A stretch of DNA of 64,000 nt, taken from Paenibacillus sp. FSL R5-0341. Its GTDB lineage: Bacteria; Bacillota; Bacilli; Paenibacillales; Paenibacillaceae. The translations under genes were made by a program, and so were the position numbers. This document shows, in pieces, positions 1-9,052 of the stretch. Below the pieces are notes generated by a model, which was not told where the DNA came from, did not search any database, and saw nothing but the letters and a program-made list of their open reading frames with translations. The stretch covers positions 4,650,001 to 4,714,000 of the forward strand of contig NZ_CP150241.1 in assembly GCF_037975235.1 (NCBI RefSeq), given 5' to 3'. The stretch's first letter is position 1, and every line of letters begins with the position of its first letter.

Positions 1-8
1 CGAAAACA

Positions 9-39
9 AAATAAGAACAATAGTTCGCATTTCTTATTT
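9..39. repeat. AT-rich inverted repeat upstream of nirB
   Basis: AAATAAGAA at 9-17 is mirrored by TTCTTATTT at 31-39, with a 13-base spacer. It lies about 180 bases before the nirB start. It could be the end of an upstream transcript or a second regulator site; the sequence alone does not decide. Confidence 0.35.
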
Positions 40-62
40 GTATGAAAATAAATATAACTTTC

Positions 63-78
63 TGTGACCGGGCTCACA
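63..78. promoter_or_regulatory. Fnr/CRP-type operator of the nir operon
   Basis: TGTGA-N6-TCACA is a perfect palindrome matching the Fnr consensus known from Bacillus. A class II activator sits centred near -41.5, which would put +1 near 112. TATCGT at 100-105 is a plausible -10 at the right distance. This predicts anaerobic, Fnr-dependent transcription of nirBDC. The site is read directly; the regulator is inferred because no fnr gene is in the window. Confidence 0.72.
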
Positions 79-215
79 CTATTAAATTTATGACTCTTCT
101 ATCGTTATTAGTGAATTAAATCACATAAACTGTCGTCAGCTACTTGTATAATTTCAAATATAAACCACTAAAATTGTTGGTAATGTACAGCGTCTATCCA
201 AGGAGGCATACACAC

Positions 216-2645
216 ATGAACGGAAGAAAAGAGAAACTCGTTATCATTGGTAACGGTATGGCAGGAATCAGTACGGTTGAACAAATTTTGAAATTAACTT
301 CGCGATTCGATATCACCGTTTTTGGCACAGAGCCTTACCCTAACTACAATCGCATTATGTTGTCTTATGTATTGGAAGGTAGCAAAACACTGGATGACAT
401 CGTGCTGAATGATCTCCACTGGTATGAGGATTATGGGATTACTCTCCATACAGGAACTACTGTAGCCCGAATTGATTCGGATACGCTTGAGGTCGTTACG
501 GAGGATGGAAATCGCTTCCCTTATGACAAAATTATCATTGCCACTGGTTCCAACTCCTTCATTCTGCCGGTACCGGGACATGACAAAGAAGGTGTCGTTG
601 GTTTCCGCGATATCGCCGATTGTAATGTCATGCTCGATGCTGCTAAACAGTACAAAAGAGCGGCCGTTATCGGGGGCGGACTGCTGGGTCTTGAAGCTGC
701 CAAAGGTCTGGTACAATTGGGCATGGAAGTTACCGTAGTACATCTGATGCAGGATCTGATGGAGCGTCAGCTTGATCCGCAAGCTTCAGCCATGTTGAAG
801 GCCGAACTGGAGCGTCAGGGTATCCGTTTCAAAATGGGTGCGCAAACGTCCGAACTGCTGGGGGGCGAACGCGTTGAAGGAATTCGTTTTGCCGATGATT
901 CCGTACTCAATGTTGATTTTGTGGTCATGGCTGTAGGCATTAAACCCAATACGGCTGTAGCCCGCGAAAGCGGTATGGAAGTGAACCGGGGGATTGTCGT
1001 GGATGACTATATGCAGACTTCACTTGCGAATGTGTACTCGGTCGGGGAATGTACAGAGCACCGCGGGGTATGTTACGGCCTCGTTGCCCCATTGTTCGAG
1101 CAAGGCATGATTCTGGCGAAACATATCTGCGGAGTTGAAACGGCTCCTTATGAAGGTTCTGTTGTATCCACGAAATTGAAAATTTCGGGTGTGGACGTCT
1201 TCTCAACAGGTGAATTCATCGACAGCCCTGAGCACACCGTCATTTCACACAAAGATGACTGGAAACGGACTTACAAAAAAATTCTGCTTCGTGACAATAA
1301 AATGGTTGGTGCCGTGCTCTTCGGTGACATTACGGATTCTGCCGAATTGCAGAAACTGATCAAAAATCAAACCGAAATGACCGAGGAATTGTACGGTTCG
1401 CTCATGGGCACAGGTTGTGGCGGTCATAAGAAAGCAACCTCTGTTGAAACGATGCCCGAGGACGAGATCGTCTGCGGATGTAACGGGGTCACTAAAGGAA
1501 CTATTGTCGATGTAATTACAAACCAGGGCCTTACCACTGTAGATGAAATCAAAGCCTGTACCGGTGCAACCCGCTCTTGTGGTGGATGTAAACCAGTTGT
1601 GGAACAAATTCTGCAATACGTGCTGGGAGACGGCTTCAGCAGTGGAGCCAAACAGGGAATATGCGGATGTACTTCTATGGGCCGAGATGAGATCGTAGCC
1701 GAAATTCGTCAAAAAGGACTGCAAACGACCAAAGAGGTCATGAATGTACTGGGTTGGACTCAACCTGAAGGTTGTTCCAAATGTCGTCCAGCGATCAACT
1801 ATTACCTTGGCATGATTGCACCGGACACACACGAAGATGAGAAGGAATCCCGTTTTGTTAACGAACGCATGAACGCGAATATTCAAAAAGATGGAACATA
1901 TACGGTTGTACCTCGGATGTATGGCGGGGTGACTACACCAGCGGACCTCAAACGCATCGCTGACGTTTCGGTCAAATATGATGTTAAAGCTGTCAAAGTT
2001 ACCGGTGGTCAGCGTCTCGACTTGATTGGTGTCAAAAAAGAAGATCTGACTAAAGTCTGGGCTGAACTGGATATGCCTTCAGGTTATGCATACGCCAAAT
2101 CGCTGCGTACGGTCAAAACATGTGTCGGCTCCCAATTCTGCCGCTTCGGTACACAGGACTCCATGGCCATGGGCGCTCGCATCGAACGTAAATTCGAACG
2201 TCTCGATCTGCCAGCCAAGTTTAAATATGCTGTTAACGGTTGTCCGCGGAACTGTGCAGAAGCATGTACAAAAGATATCGGTATCGTAGGTAATGACGGC
2301 GGCTGGGAGATCTTTATCGGCGGTAACGGCGGTATCAAAGCAAGACTTGCTGATTCCCTGTGCAAAGTGAAAACGGATGAAGAGTTGATCGAACTGTGCG
2401 GCGCCATCATGCAATATTACCGCGAGACAGGCAACTATCTGGAACGGACTTCCGAGTGGGTGGAACGCATGGGTCTGGAGCATATTCGCTCGGTGGTCGT
2501 GGATAACCTTGAGGAACGTAAAGCGTTGATGCAGCGGATTGAGTTTGCACTTGAACATGTTGAAGAGCCTTGGCAAAAAGCGATTCGCAATGAGGAAGGC
2601 CAAAGCAAAATGTTCCATGGTATCGAAGTATCGGCTCGTCCATAA
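216..2645 (+). CDS. nirB: Assimilatory-type nitrite reductase [NAD(P)H] large subunit
   Basis: Siroheme/FAD enzyme reducing nitrite to ammonium with NAD(P)H in the cytoplasm. The 809-residue product starts with an FAD/NAD-binding oxidoreductase module (about 5-300; GNGMAG and GGGLLGLEAA dinucleotide-binding loops). Two BFD-type [2Fe-2S] segments follow (about 415-470 and 490-540, with CGCNG, CGGCK, CGCTS and CSKC). The C-terminal sulfite/nitrite reductase domain has CVGSQFC (about 635) and CPRNCAEAC (about 674), the ligands of the 4Fe-4S-siroheme centre. ATG at 216 is chosen because AGGAGG ends 9 bases before it; the frame stays open upstream to 144 without another RBS. First gene of nirB-nirD-nirC, behind an Fnr-type site. 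Full family length. Confidence 0.95.
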   Translation: MNGRKEKLVIIGNGMAGISTVEQILKLTSRFDITVFGTEPYPNYNRIMLSYVLEGSKTLDDIVLNDLHWYEDYGITLHTGTTVARIDSDTLEVVTEDGNRFPYDKIIIATGSNSFILPVPGHDKEGVVGFRDIADCNVMLDAAKQYKRAAVIGGGLLGLEAAKGLVQLGMEVTVVHLMQDLMERQLDPQASAMLKAELERQGIRFKMGAQTSELLGGERVEGIRFADDSVLNVDFVVMAVGIKPNTAVARESGMEVNRGIVVDDYMQTSLANVYSVGECTEHRGVCYGLVAPLFEQGMILAKHICGVETAPYEGSVVSTKLKISGVDVFSTGEFIDSPEHTVISHKDDWKRTYKKILLRDNKMVGAVLFGDITDSAELQKLIKNQTEMTEELYGSLMGTGCGGHKKATSVETMPEDEIVCGCNGVTKGTIVDVITNQGLTTVDEIKACTGATRSCGGCKPVVEQILQYVLGDGFSSGAKQGICGCTSMGRDEIVAEIRQKGLQTTKEVMNVLGWTQPEGCSKCRPAINYYLGMIAPDTHEDEKESRFVNERMNANIQKDGTYTVVPRMYGGVTTPADLKRIADVSVKYDVKAVKVTGGQRLDLIGVKKEDLTKVWAELDMPSGYAYAKSLRTVKTCVGSQFCRFGTQDSMAMGARIERKFERLDLPAKFKYAVNGCPRNCAEACTKDIGIVGNDGGWEIFIGGNGGIKARLADSLCKVKTDEELIELCGAIMQYYRETGNYLERTSEWVERMGLEHIRSVVVDNLEERKALMQRIEFALEHVEEPWQKAIRNEEGQSKMFHGIEVSARP

Positions 2646-2701
2646 ACAAGCACGCAAGATCAATACTGGCGGAATGTTAAATAGATAAGGAGTGGTTTAA
2701 G

Positions 2702-3028
2702 ATGACGACAAAACAATCAGGCACCTACTTCCCTGCCGGAGTAGTTGAAGAATTCCTGCCACGAATCGGAAGAGTAGTTGAAATCCAGGATCACCAGCTT
2801 GCTGTCTTTCTTACATCGGATGGTACCATCTTCGCTGCGGATAATCACAACCCCCACCCTAAGGGTGGGCCGCTGGCTGAAGGCATCGTGTCCGGGCATT
2901 ATCTGTACGACCCACTGTATGATTGGAAAATCGACCTGACGACCGGACTTGTGCAAGCACCAGACAACGGTCAAGTACAGATGTATCCGGTGAAGGTAGA
3001 AAACGGTCAGGTCTGGATCGAAATATAG
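2702..3028 (+). CDS. nirD: Nitrite reductase [NAD(P)H] small subunit
   Basis: Small partner of NirB, 108 residues, with a Rieske-like fold (LAVFLTSDGTIFAADN, then HPKGGPLAEGIV). As is usual for NirD, the Rieske Cys/His cluster ligands are absent, so the subunit is structural rather than an electron carrier. RBS AAGGAGTGG lies just before the ATG. It follows nirB by 56 bases and precedes the nitrite channel by about 50, so the three form one operon. Confidence 0.9.
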   Translation: MTTKQSGTYFPAGVVEEFLPRIGRVVEIQDHQLAVFLTSDGTIFAADNHNPHPKGGPLAEGIVSGHYLYDPLYDWKIDLTTGLVQAPDNGQVQMYPVKVENGQVWIEI

Positions 3029-3077
3029 CTCCATTGAAACGTTCACAGATTGATGCAAAATAATGGGGGAAACCGTG

Positions 3078-3860
3078 ATGTATACACCAAGTGTTGAGGG
3101 AATTATTGAAGCTGCGGTTAAAAAACGGGATCAAATGAACGCAAGCCTGCCACGTTACATGGTTGCTGCCTTGATGGCTGGTGCCTATGTGGGACTAGGC
3201 ATCGTTCTGATCTTCAGTATTGGTGCTCCGCTCCTTGCAGCGCAATCACCACTGCAAACCATGTTGATGGGCATGTCCTTCGGACTCGCGCTCACGCTGG
3301 TCATCTTTGCCGGATCGGAACTGTTCACAGGTAACAATATGTTCTTTACCATGAGTACACTGGCAGGCCGAACCACAGTTAACGATACGCTGAAGAACTG
3401 GGGACTCGTCTTTGTTGGTAACCTGCTCGGCGCAATTCTATTAAGTCTACTCATTGTCGGTAGCGGCCTGTTCAAAACGGCTACACCGGAACATCTGTTA
3501 TTCGTCGTCTCTGCCAAAAAGATGGCCGCTCCCGTATCGGAGTTGTTCTTCCGGGGCATTCTCTGTAACTGGCTCGTCTGTCTGGCGATCTGGATGGCAG
3601 CACGTTCCAAAGAAGATATCGCCAAACTTGTTCTCATCTGGTGGTGTCTGTATGCCTTTATCGCAAGTGGCTATGAGCACAGTGTTGCCAATATGACATT
3701 ACTGTCTTTATCCTGGCTGCTGCCGAACCACCCGGATACAATCACAATGGCAGGCTGGTTCCACAACATGATTCCGGTGACACTTGGTAATATCATCGGT
3801 GGTGCCCTCTTTGTCGGCATGGCGTATTGGTATACTTCACCGGTGCGTAAAAAAGCCTAA
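3078..3860 (+). CDS. nirC: Formate/nitrite transporter family channel (NirC-like)
   Basis: Inner-membrane FNT-family channel, 260 residues, with about six hydrophobic helices and the FNT region around AGSELFTGNNMF. It probably imports nitrite for NirBD and may expel it when toxic. Two in-frame ATGs exist, at 3063 and 3078; the second is preferred because GGGGGAAA lies 6-10 bases before it. Last gene of the operon, followed by a strong terminator. Operon position favours nitrite over formate as substrate. Confidence 0.88.
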   Translation: MYTPSVEGIIEAAVKKRDQMNASLPRYMVAALMAGAYVGLGIVLIFSIGAPLLAAQSPLQTMLMGMSFGLALTLVIFAGSELFTGNNMFFTMSTLAGRTTVNDTLKNWGLVFVGNLLGAILLSLLIVGSGLFKTATPEHLLFVVSAKKMAAPVSELFFRGILCNWLVCLAIWMAARSKEDIAKLVLIWWCLYAFIASGYEHSVANMTLLSLSWLLPNHPDTITMAGWFHNMIPVTLGNIIGGALFVGMAYWYTSPVRKKA

Positions 3861-3912
3861 TTTTTGATTTTACTGCACATATGTAGCGTAGGTAACACAA
3901 TATCTATACACT

Positions 3913-3967
3913 AAAGCCACGATGGATGCCGAACTCACGTTCAGTCACACATCGTGGCTTTTTATTG
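3913..3967 (+). terminator. Rho-independent terminator of nirBDC
   Basis: AAAGCCACGATG (3913-3924) pairs perfectly with CATCGTGGCTTT (3950-3961), followed by a T-rich tail. Confidence 0.9.
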
Positions 3968-4145
3968 TTTGTCGATAAGCTGCTACTCTCTCGTACACCT
4001 CCCTTTCACCCTCTCGTCCTTCTATAGAGAATTAAAACTTCATTTTACCTTTGTCGCTATCCGCGTTAATCCACAGTTGACATAGCTGGCGTATAGTCGA
4101 TGGATACTCACACTTATACTCAACCAGCAAAGGATGAACGCTTAT

Positions 4146-4775
4146 ATGGGAATTCACACGTACTTCAGGTCACTAAACGATCTTGAACGTATTATTCGTA
4201 CACCTGGCAAATTCAAATTCGAAGAACACAGCGTATCCGCCCATTCGTGGAAAGTGGTACAGTACGCCAAAACGCTCGCAGATATTGAGGAACAACATGG
4301 AGTCATCATCGATTGGAAGAAGTTATACGAAATTACGAGCAGTCATGATTATGGCGAAATCTTCATCGGTGATATTAAAACACCCGTCAAACATTATTCA
4401 CTGGAGCTGCGTTCGATGCTGCAAAAGGTGGAAGAAGGCATGGTTGAACATTTTATTAATGAAAATATTCCTGAAGAGTTCCAGCCTATTTTCCGCAGAC
4501 AGCTGCGTGAGGGCAAAGACCAATCGGTTGAAGGACTGATTCTCGAAGTCGCAGACAAGATGGATCAAGTATATGAAGCCTTTGCTGAGCTCCAACGTGG
4601 CAATACGGAGAAAGAATTTATCGTTATGTACCGTTATGCCTTGGTCAAAATCAAAAATATCGACCTCCACTGTGTGCAGTATTTTCTGGAACAGATTCTC
4701 CCCGACATGATCGATGAAGGTATTCGCTCCCCGTTTGATATTCGCAAAATAACCGAAGAAGCTTTGGCCCAGTAA
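4146..4775 (+). CDS. HD-domain phosphohydrolase, YfbR-like
   Basis: Metal-dependent HD hydrolase of 209 residues. The motif order fits YfbR-type 5'-deoxynucleotidases: EEHSVSAHSWKV, then SSHDYGEIFIGDIKTPVKH carrying the HD pair, then LEVADKMDQ with a later Asp ligand. Likely substrate is a (deoxy)nucleoside monophosphate, but this is family knowledge. ATG at 4146 (MGIHTYFRS) is preferred over 4134 because AAAGGA ends 11 bases before it and overlaps the earlier ATG. It converges on the response regulator with no base between the two stop codons. Confidence 0.78.
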   Translation: MGIHTYFRSLNDLERIIRTPGKFKFEEHSVSAHSWKVVQYAKTLADIEEQHGVIIDWKKLYEITSSHDYGEIFIGDIKTPVKHYSLELRSMLQKVEEGMVEHFINENIPEEFQPIFRRQLREGKDQSVEGLILEVADKMDQVYEAFAELQRGNTEKEFIVMYRYALVKIKNIDLHCVQYFLEQILPDMIDEGIRSPFDIRKITEEALAQ

Positions 4776-5588
4776 TCAGCTCAAGTCAACATGGTGGTGC
4801 TCATCATCCATGGACAGGGCTTTTTTTCGTTCCTGTAATTGCAGTCGATACTCGCTAGGATACATTCCGGTTTTGTTTTTGAAGATCCGGCTGAAATAGT
4901 GGGAATCACTATAGCCTACCGCTCCGCCAATGGTCTTGATATCCATATTCTCGTGCGTGACAAGCATCCGCTTCGCTTCATTTATTCGCAGGCCTGTCAT
5001 ATATTTCAGCGGAGTCTCCCCTGTTACTTTCTTAAAACACTTCCCTAGATAGTCCACACTAAAATGCATCTGTCCCGCCATGTCCTGGAGTGTAATCTCA
5101 TGCATGTAATTCTGCTTCAAATACAGCTTAACAGCCTCTGCGATATCCTCCGGCTTCACCTGCTCATCCAGTACGGCACTGACATGGGCAAGCGAATCCA
5201 CTGCGCTCCCAAGCTTCAATTCCATCGCATCCAGCAGTGTACGAAGCTGCTCTTCCGACAATGGTTTGAGCAGATAATCCTCCACCTTGTAGCTGATCGC
5301 CTGTCGTGCATACTCGAATTCATGATAACCACTCAGAATGACAATCTTCACATGCGGGTAGGCAAAATACAGATATTTGGCCAATTCCAATCCGTTCATC
5401 ACCGGCATCTGAATATCGGTTACAACCAGATCAGGCACAGTATGTTCAATGAGCTGTAATGCTTCCTGACCGTTCCTCGCTTCACCAATCACCTCAAACC
5501 GAGTGCCCAGCTCCTTGAATTTGCGTGATACATTACGGCGAATCAAGGCCTCGTCCTCCACAATAATCGTTCTGTACTTGATCGTCAT
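4776..5588 (-). CDS. Two-component response regulator, YesN type (AraC output)
   Basis: N-terminal receiver (about 1-125: acidic pocket VEDE, phospho-acceptor Asp in VVTDIQMP, Lys in LLKP) and a C-terminal AraC-type double helix-turn-helix (about 165-265), so phosphorylation should control DNA binding. The start is ambiguous. ATG at 5600 has its GGAG only one base away; ATG at 5588 has it 13 bases away, just past the kinase stop, and is preferred. It follows the kinase gene directly, so translation is probably coupled. The obvious target is the divergent sugar ABC operon at 7648. Confidence 0.9.
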   Translation of the reverse strand: MTIKYRTIIVEDEALIRRNVSRKFKELGTRFEVIGEARNGQEALQLIEHTVPDLVVTDIQMPVMNGLELAKYLYFAYPHVKIVILSGYHEFEYARQAISYKVEDYLLKPLSEEQLRTLLDAMELKLGSAVDSLAHVSAVLDEQVKPEDIAEAVKLYLKQNYMHEITLQDMAGQMHFSVDYLGKCFKKVTGETPLKYMTGLRINEAKRMLVTHENMDIKTIGGAVGYSDSHYFSRIFKNKTGMYPSEYRLQLQERKKALSMDDEHHHVDLS

Positions 5589-5592
5589 GGGT

Positions 5593-7512
5593 TCAGTCAT
5601 GCTCCTTTCGAATGGAACCACCTAGTGTAATCTGGACACCGCCGGAAGGCTTGTTTGCAATATGCATGTGGGCTGCAGTGCCATACCATAATTTCAATCG
5701 GACCCAAATATTCTTGAGTCCCATTCCGTTAATTTCGAGATCGGGCATACGCTCCCACTCCTGTGATTGTTCGATGTAATGCATGATCTTGGCAAGTGCC
5801 TCGGGTTCCATGCCAGGCCCGTTGTCTTCCACGTGGATCTGCCAAGTCTCCTGTACCGTATCCATTTCCCCAGTAATGTTCAGTCTCCACGGAGGGGTAT
5901 CACCCAGTCCATATTTCATGGTGTTTTCGAGTAGTGGTTGTACCATCAGCATCGGAACCTGGATATGTTGCATCTCATCCGGAATATGGAACGCGTAGTG
6001 CAGATCATCCTCGAACCGAATCTTCATACACTCCAGATATCGCTCGCAATAATCCAGTTCCTCAGACAGTGGGACCCCGTTCTTACCCGGAGTAGAAATA
6101 TAACGGAGCATGGATGCAATATGACCACAAAACGCGACAATCTGCTCATTCATGCCTTCTTCCGCCATGATGCTAATATTCGTGATGTTGTTGTAGAGAA
6201 AATGCGGGTTCATCTGGGATTGTAACGCCAGTAATCTCGCTTCTGTCTCCTGAGATTTCATCGCCAGCCTGTCCTGAAAGGACTGCATAAGCTGTTGATT
6301 CAACCGGATAAACGTATCATTCAACTCATCCATCTCTCGGATGGAACCGGGATGATCCAGCTTGAACAAATGCGCCGAAGCCTGACCTGATATCAGATCG
6401 TTCTCACCCGTCTTCTGAATAATGCGCTGTAAGCGATGGAGCGGTAAAGTGACCCGTTTGGAGATCAGATACGAGAGAACCAGAATCAGCATGAGAGTAG
6501 CTAACGTCGCACCGATAAACATCACAGCCATCCGGTTAAGACTCGCGAAAAGGGACTGCTTCGATTGCATGACAACAACGGTCCATCCCGTCTCCTGTGA
6601 CGTCATGTACGTCATCATTTGTTTGGAATGATCGAGAGGATCAGTTACTTCTTGCATGGTATCCGGTGGAAATGAAAGATTTTGAATCAAGTCCACATCA
6701 TCGAAATGGCCTGCTTCGGAAGCATCGGCGTCCGACGAAAGCGGATATAACCGTGTATTTTGTTCATCCATCACATAGATGCGAAGCTCTTCGTTACTCG
6801 CCTGCAAGTCATTCAAATGCTGGAACAGGGTTCCGGCATCCTGCAAAATCTCAACAACGCCCTGGCTGACATAATTGCCATCTTTGTATACCCGGGTAAG
6901 CGAAATGTAGGGTTGATCTGATTTCCCCTCCCCTGTTGGCATGGGCAAAGCTCCTCCCTCTAACAGACGGATCACTCGCCAGCCACTCCGCTCCCACGTT
7001 TCCTTGTACCAAGGTCGCTGAGTCAGATCTACCGACAGTTGCCCGTTGAATGCACCCGCACCCAACATCTTACCGTTCACATCATAGATATTGGCCTGCT
7101 TGGCTGTATTGGAGCTGCTGATAATCGCCAGAATGACATCAATCAGTGTGGTTGTATCCTTATACAATGCCGGATCACTCGTCAGTGTCTGCTCACTGTC
7201 CTCTGCTGGTGCCAAGTAGTGACTGAAGTGTTCTTTTACCAGATTGGAATAGACGATATTCATGGAGAAGTTGTTCATTTTCACCACTTCCTGATCCAGA
7301 TTGCCGACAATCGATACCCCCAGTTGTTTCTGCTGTTCTTCACTTCGATGACGAATGTCACTTGCGAGAAAAACATACAGAAGCCCCGCCACAATGAGCG
7401 AAAAGATAATAAATACCGCAGAGTAATAGGCAAACAGACTTTGCTGAAGCGTTCCAAATCGATAGCGCAATCCCCACACACCTCGTCCTATGATGATATT
7501 GGTTACACCCAT
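5593..7512 (-). CDS. Sensor histidine kinase, YesM type
   Basis: Membrane kinase of 639 residues. A helix near residues 20-45 is followed by an extracytoplasmic dCache-like sensor region, a second helix near 285-310, HAMP, then a His_kinase domain with phospho-acceptor His in QMNPHFLYNN. The ATPase part has N box (ENTMKYGLG), G1 (EDNGPGM) and G2 (NGMGLKNIW). GGTGGA eight bases before ATG 7512 supports this start over the longer frame from 7584. It likely senses a sugar or its binding protein outside the cell. Divergent from the ABC transporter it probably controls. Confidence 0.92.
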   Translation of the reverse strand: MGVTNIIIGRGVWGLRYRFGTLQQSLFAYYSAVFIIFSLIVAGLLYVFLASDIRHRSEEQQKQLGVSIVGNLDQEVVKMNNFSMNIVYSNLVKEHFSHYLAPAEDSEQTLTSDPALYKDTTTLIDVILAIISSSNTAKQANIYDVNGKMLGAGAFNGQLSVDLTQRPWYKETWERSGWRVIRLLEGGALPMPTGEGKSDQPYISLTRVYKDGNYVSQGVVEILQDAGTLFQHLNDLQASNEELRIYVMDEQNTRLYPLSSDADASEAGHFDDVDLIQNLSFPPDTMQEVTDPLDHSKQMMTYMTSQETGWTVVVMQSKQSLFASLNRMAVMFIGATLATLMLILVLSYLISKRVTLPLHRLQRIIQKTGENDLISGQASAHLFKLDHPGSIREMDELNDTFIRLNQQLMQSFQDRLAMKSQETEARLLALQSQMNPHFLYNNITNISIMAEEGMNEQIVAFCGHIASMLRYISTPGKNGVPLSEELDYCERYLECMKIRFEDDLHYAFHIPDEMQHIQVPMLMVQPLLENTMKYGLGDTPPWRLNITGEMDTVQETWQIHVEDNGPGMEPEALAKIMHYIEQSQEWERMPDLEINGMGLKNIWVRLKLWYGTAAHMHIANKPSGGVQITLGGSIRKEHD

Positions 7513-7647
7513 CGAAAATGTCCACCCAACAGAACGCTTTTGTCTATTGAGCGCATTCGTTCTTCGCAGTAAAGTTATCCACATAAGAATACGCTTACAT
7601 TAAGTGTTTCGGCAAGTGACAATTTTCTTTATATTCCGGGAGGTTCA

Positions 7648-8952
7648 ATGATGAGAAAACGATTTCTATTTTCGCTTGCAAGTGTGCTCTTGCTCTCCAC
7701 CCTGCTGCTTGCCGGGTGCAACTCAGGTAAAAGTGCGGAAGGTTCGGGTAAGGTGACACTCACGTTTGGAACAAGCCAATCGGGTATTCCGCGTACAGGC
7801 ATCATGCAGACGATGGCCAAGGAATATGAGCAGGAGACGGGTGTCAAAATTGACTTTCAGGTCGTTCCTGACGCACAGTGGCGTGACCTGATCAAGGTAA
7901 AGCTGGCCTCTGGCGAAGCACCTGACATTTTCAATGTCGATGTGGACCCACTGAGCATGCCGGCCAATGTAAGACCGGAGGAAAATGCCATAGACCTGAC
8001 CAATGAGGAATTCACAGGTCGGATGTCCGAAGAGATTTTGCCAACTGTCAGTCACAATGACAAGGTGTACGGGGTTTCTTTTGCACCAACGAAAATCTGG
8101 TATGTGTACTATAACAAACGTATCTTCGCAGAGCTTGGCATTGAGCCTCCTACATCCTATGCCGAATTCAAGACAATCAGCCAGAAAATTAAAGATAAAG
8201 ACATCATTCCGTTCTATCAAGCACCTGCCAGCGGGTGGTATCAGGTTCTGCCTTTGTTCGAAACGGGGCCTAACTATGAACAAACGACAGCTGGAACCTA
8301 TGAGAAGCTGAACAATAATGAGATGAAAGTAGCTGATATGACACAGCTTAAGACGGTCATTGAGCAGTTAAAGGAATTTGCGGATCTCGGTTATTTCGGC
8401 AAAGACTTCTTGTCCAATACAGTTGAAGCGGGAATTGAAGCGTTTGGTCAGGAGAAAGCGGCTATGCTGCTGCGGGTGCCAGGTACGGAAAAGGAAGTGT
8501 CCGAAGCGTATCCGGAAATGGAAGACAACATGGGATTCTTCGTCATGCCATGGGGTGACAATCAGACGATTGGCGTGAATCCGGGCGGATCGGCTGCGAT
8601 GTTCGGCAACAAGAACAGTAAACATCCCGAAGAAGTGCTGAAATTCTTCCGCTGGATTACCGAGCACGATCATCTGCAACGTGTGTTCGATGAAGGTGAA
8701 GGTAACCTGACGATCTGCTGGCCGGAAATCGAACCGAAGCTGACACAGGATTATATTGATTATGAGAAAAATCATGAAAAAGGTACGGTCATGCAGGCCG
8801 CTGTGAAATATATTGATCCACAATGGATGGATATTGGCAAGGACTTGTCAGGTATGTTCGCTGGAGCCATGACACCGGATCAGATTCTGCAAAATATTGA
8901 TAAACGTCGGGCTGAACAAGCCAAAGTGTTGAAGGATGAAGCGTGGCAATAA
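7648..8952 (+). CDS. Sugar ABC transporter substrate-binding lipoprotein
   Basis: Family 1 solute-binding protein of 434 residues. It has a lipoprotein signal peptide (MMRKRF..., lipobox LLAGC), then the two-lobed fold (LTFGTSQSG, DFQVVPDAQWRD, APDIFNVD). GGGAGG lies 6 bases before the ATG. It should hold an oligosaccharide outside the membrane and pass it to the two permeases downstream. No ATPase is present, as usual for CUT1 systems that share an MsmX-type ATPase. Exact substrate unknown. Confidence 0.9.
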   Translation: MMRKRFLFSLASVLLLSTLLLAGCNSGKSAEGSGKVTLTFGTSQSGIPRTGIMQTMAKEYEQETGVKIDFQVVPDAQWRDLIKVKLASGEAPDIFNVDVDPLSMPANVRPEENAIDLTNEEFTGRMSEEILPTVSHNDKVYGVSFAPTKIWYVYYNKRIFAELGIEPPTSYAEFKTISQKIKDKDIIPFYQAPASGWYQVLPLFETGPNYEQTTAGTYEKLNNNEMKVADMTQLKTVIEQLKEFADLGYFGKDFLSNTVEAGIEAFGQEKAAMLLRVPGTEKEVSEAYPEMEDNMGFFVMPWGDNQTIGVNPGGSAAMFGNKNSKHPEEVLKFFRWITEHDHLQRVFDEGEGNLTICWPEIEPKLTQDYIDYEKNHEKGTVMQAAVKYIDPQWMDIGKDLSGMFAGAMTPDQILQNIDKRRAEQAKVLKDEAWQ

Positions 8953-8976
8953 TAGCGTATCTTTCAGATAAACATA

Positions 8977-9016
8977 AACGCTGAACAGCGTTACATGCAG
9001 CGGGCATTTGCCCGCT
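8977..9016 (+). promoter_or_regulatory. Tandem hairpins between binding-protein and permease genes
   Basis: AACGCT/AGCGTT (8977-8992, loop GAAC) is followed by AGCGGGC-ATTT-GCCCGCT (8999-9016) and a T-rich stretch. By analogy with other binding-protein operons, this should stabilise the upstream mRNA or attenuate readthrough, giving more binding protein than permease. It also makes a permease start inside the second hairpin (9008) unlikely. Confidence 0.6.
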
Positions 9017-9052
9017 TGTGTATTTTGGCAGGAAGGAAAGGTGTTACCGGTT

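Noticed and set aside
1245-1886. 213-codon minus-strand ORF inside nirB
   Set aside because: Antisense to the BFD/Fe-S region of nirB, which has clear coding motifs; composition is typical of a shadow frame.
9008-9052. Earlier ATG for the first sugar permease
   Set aside because: The codon is in the loop of a GC hairpin and lacks an RBS, while 9053 has AAAGGTG at good distance.
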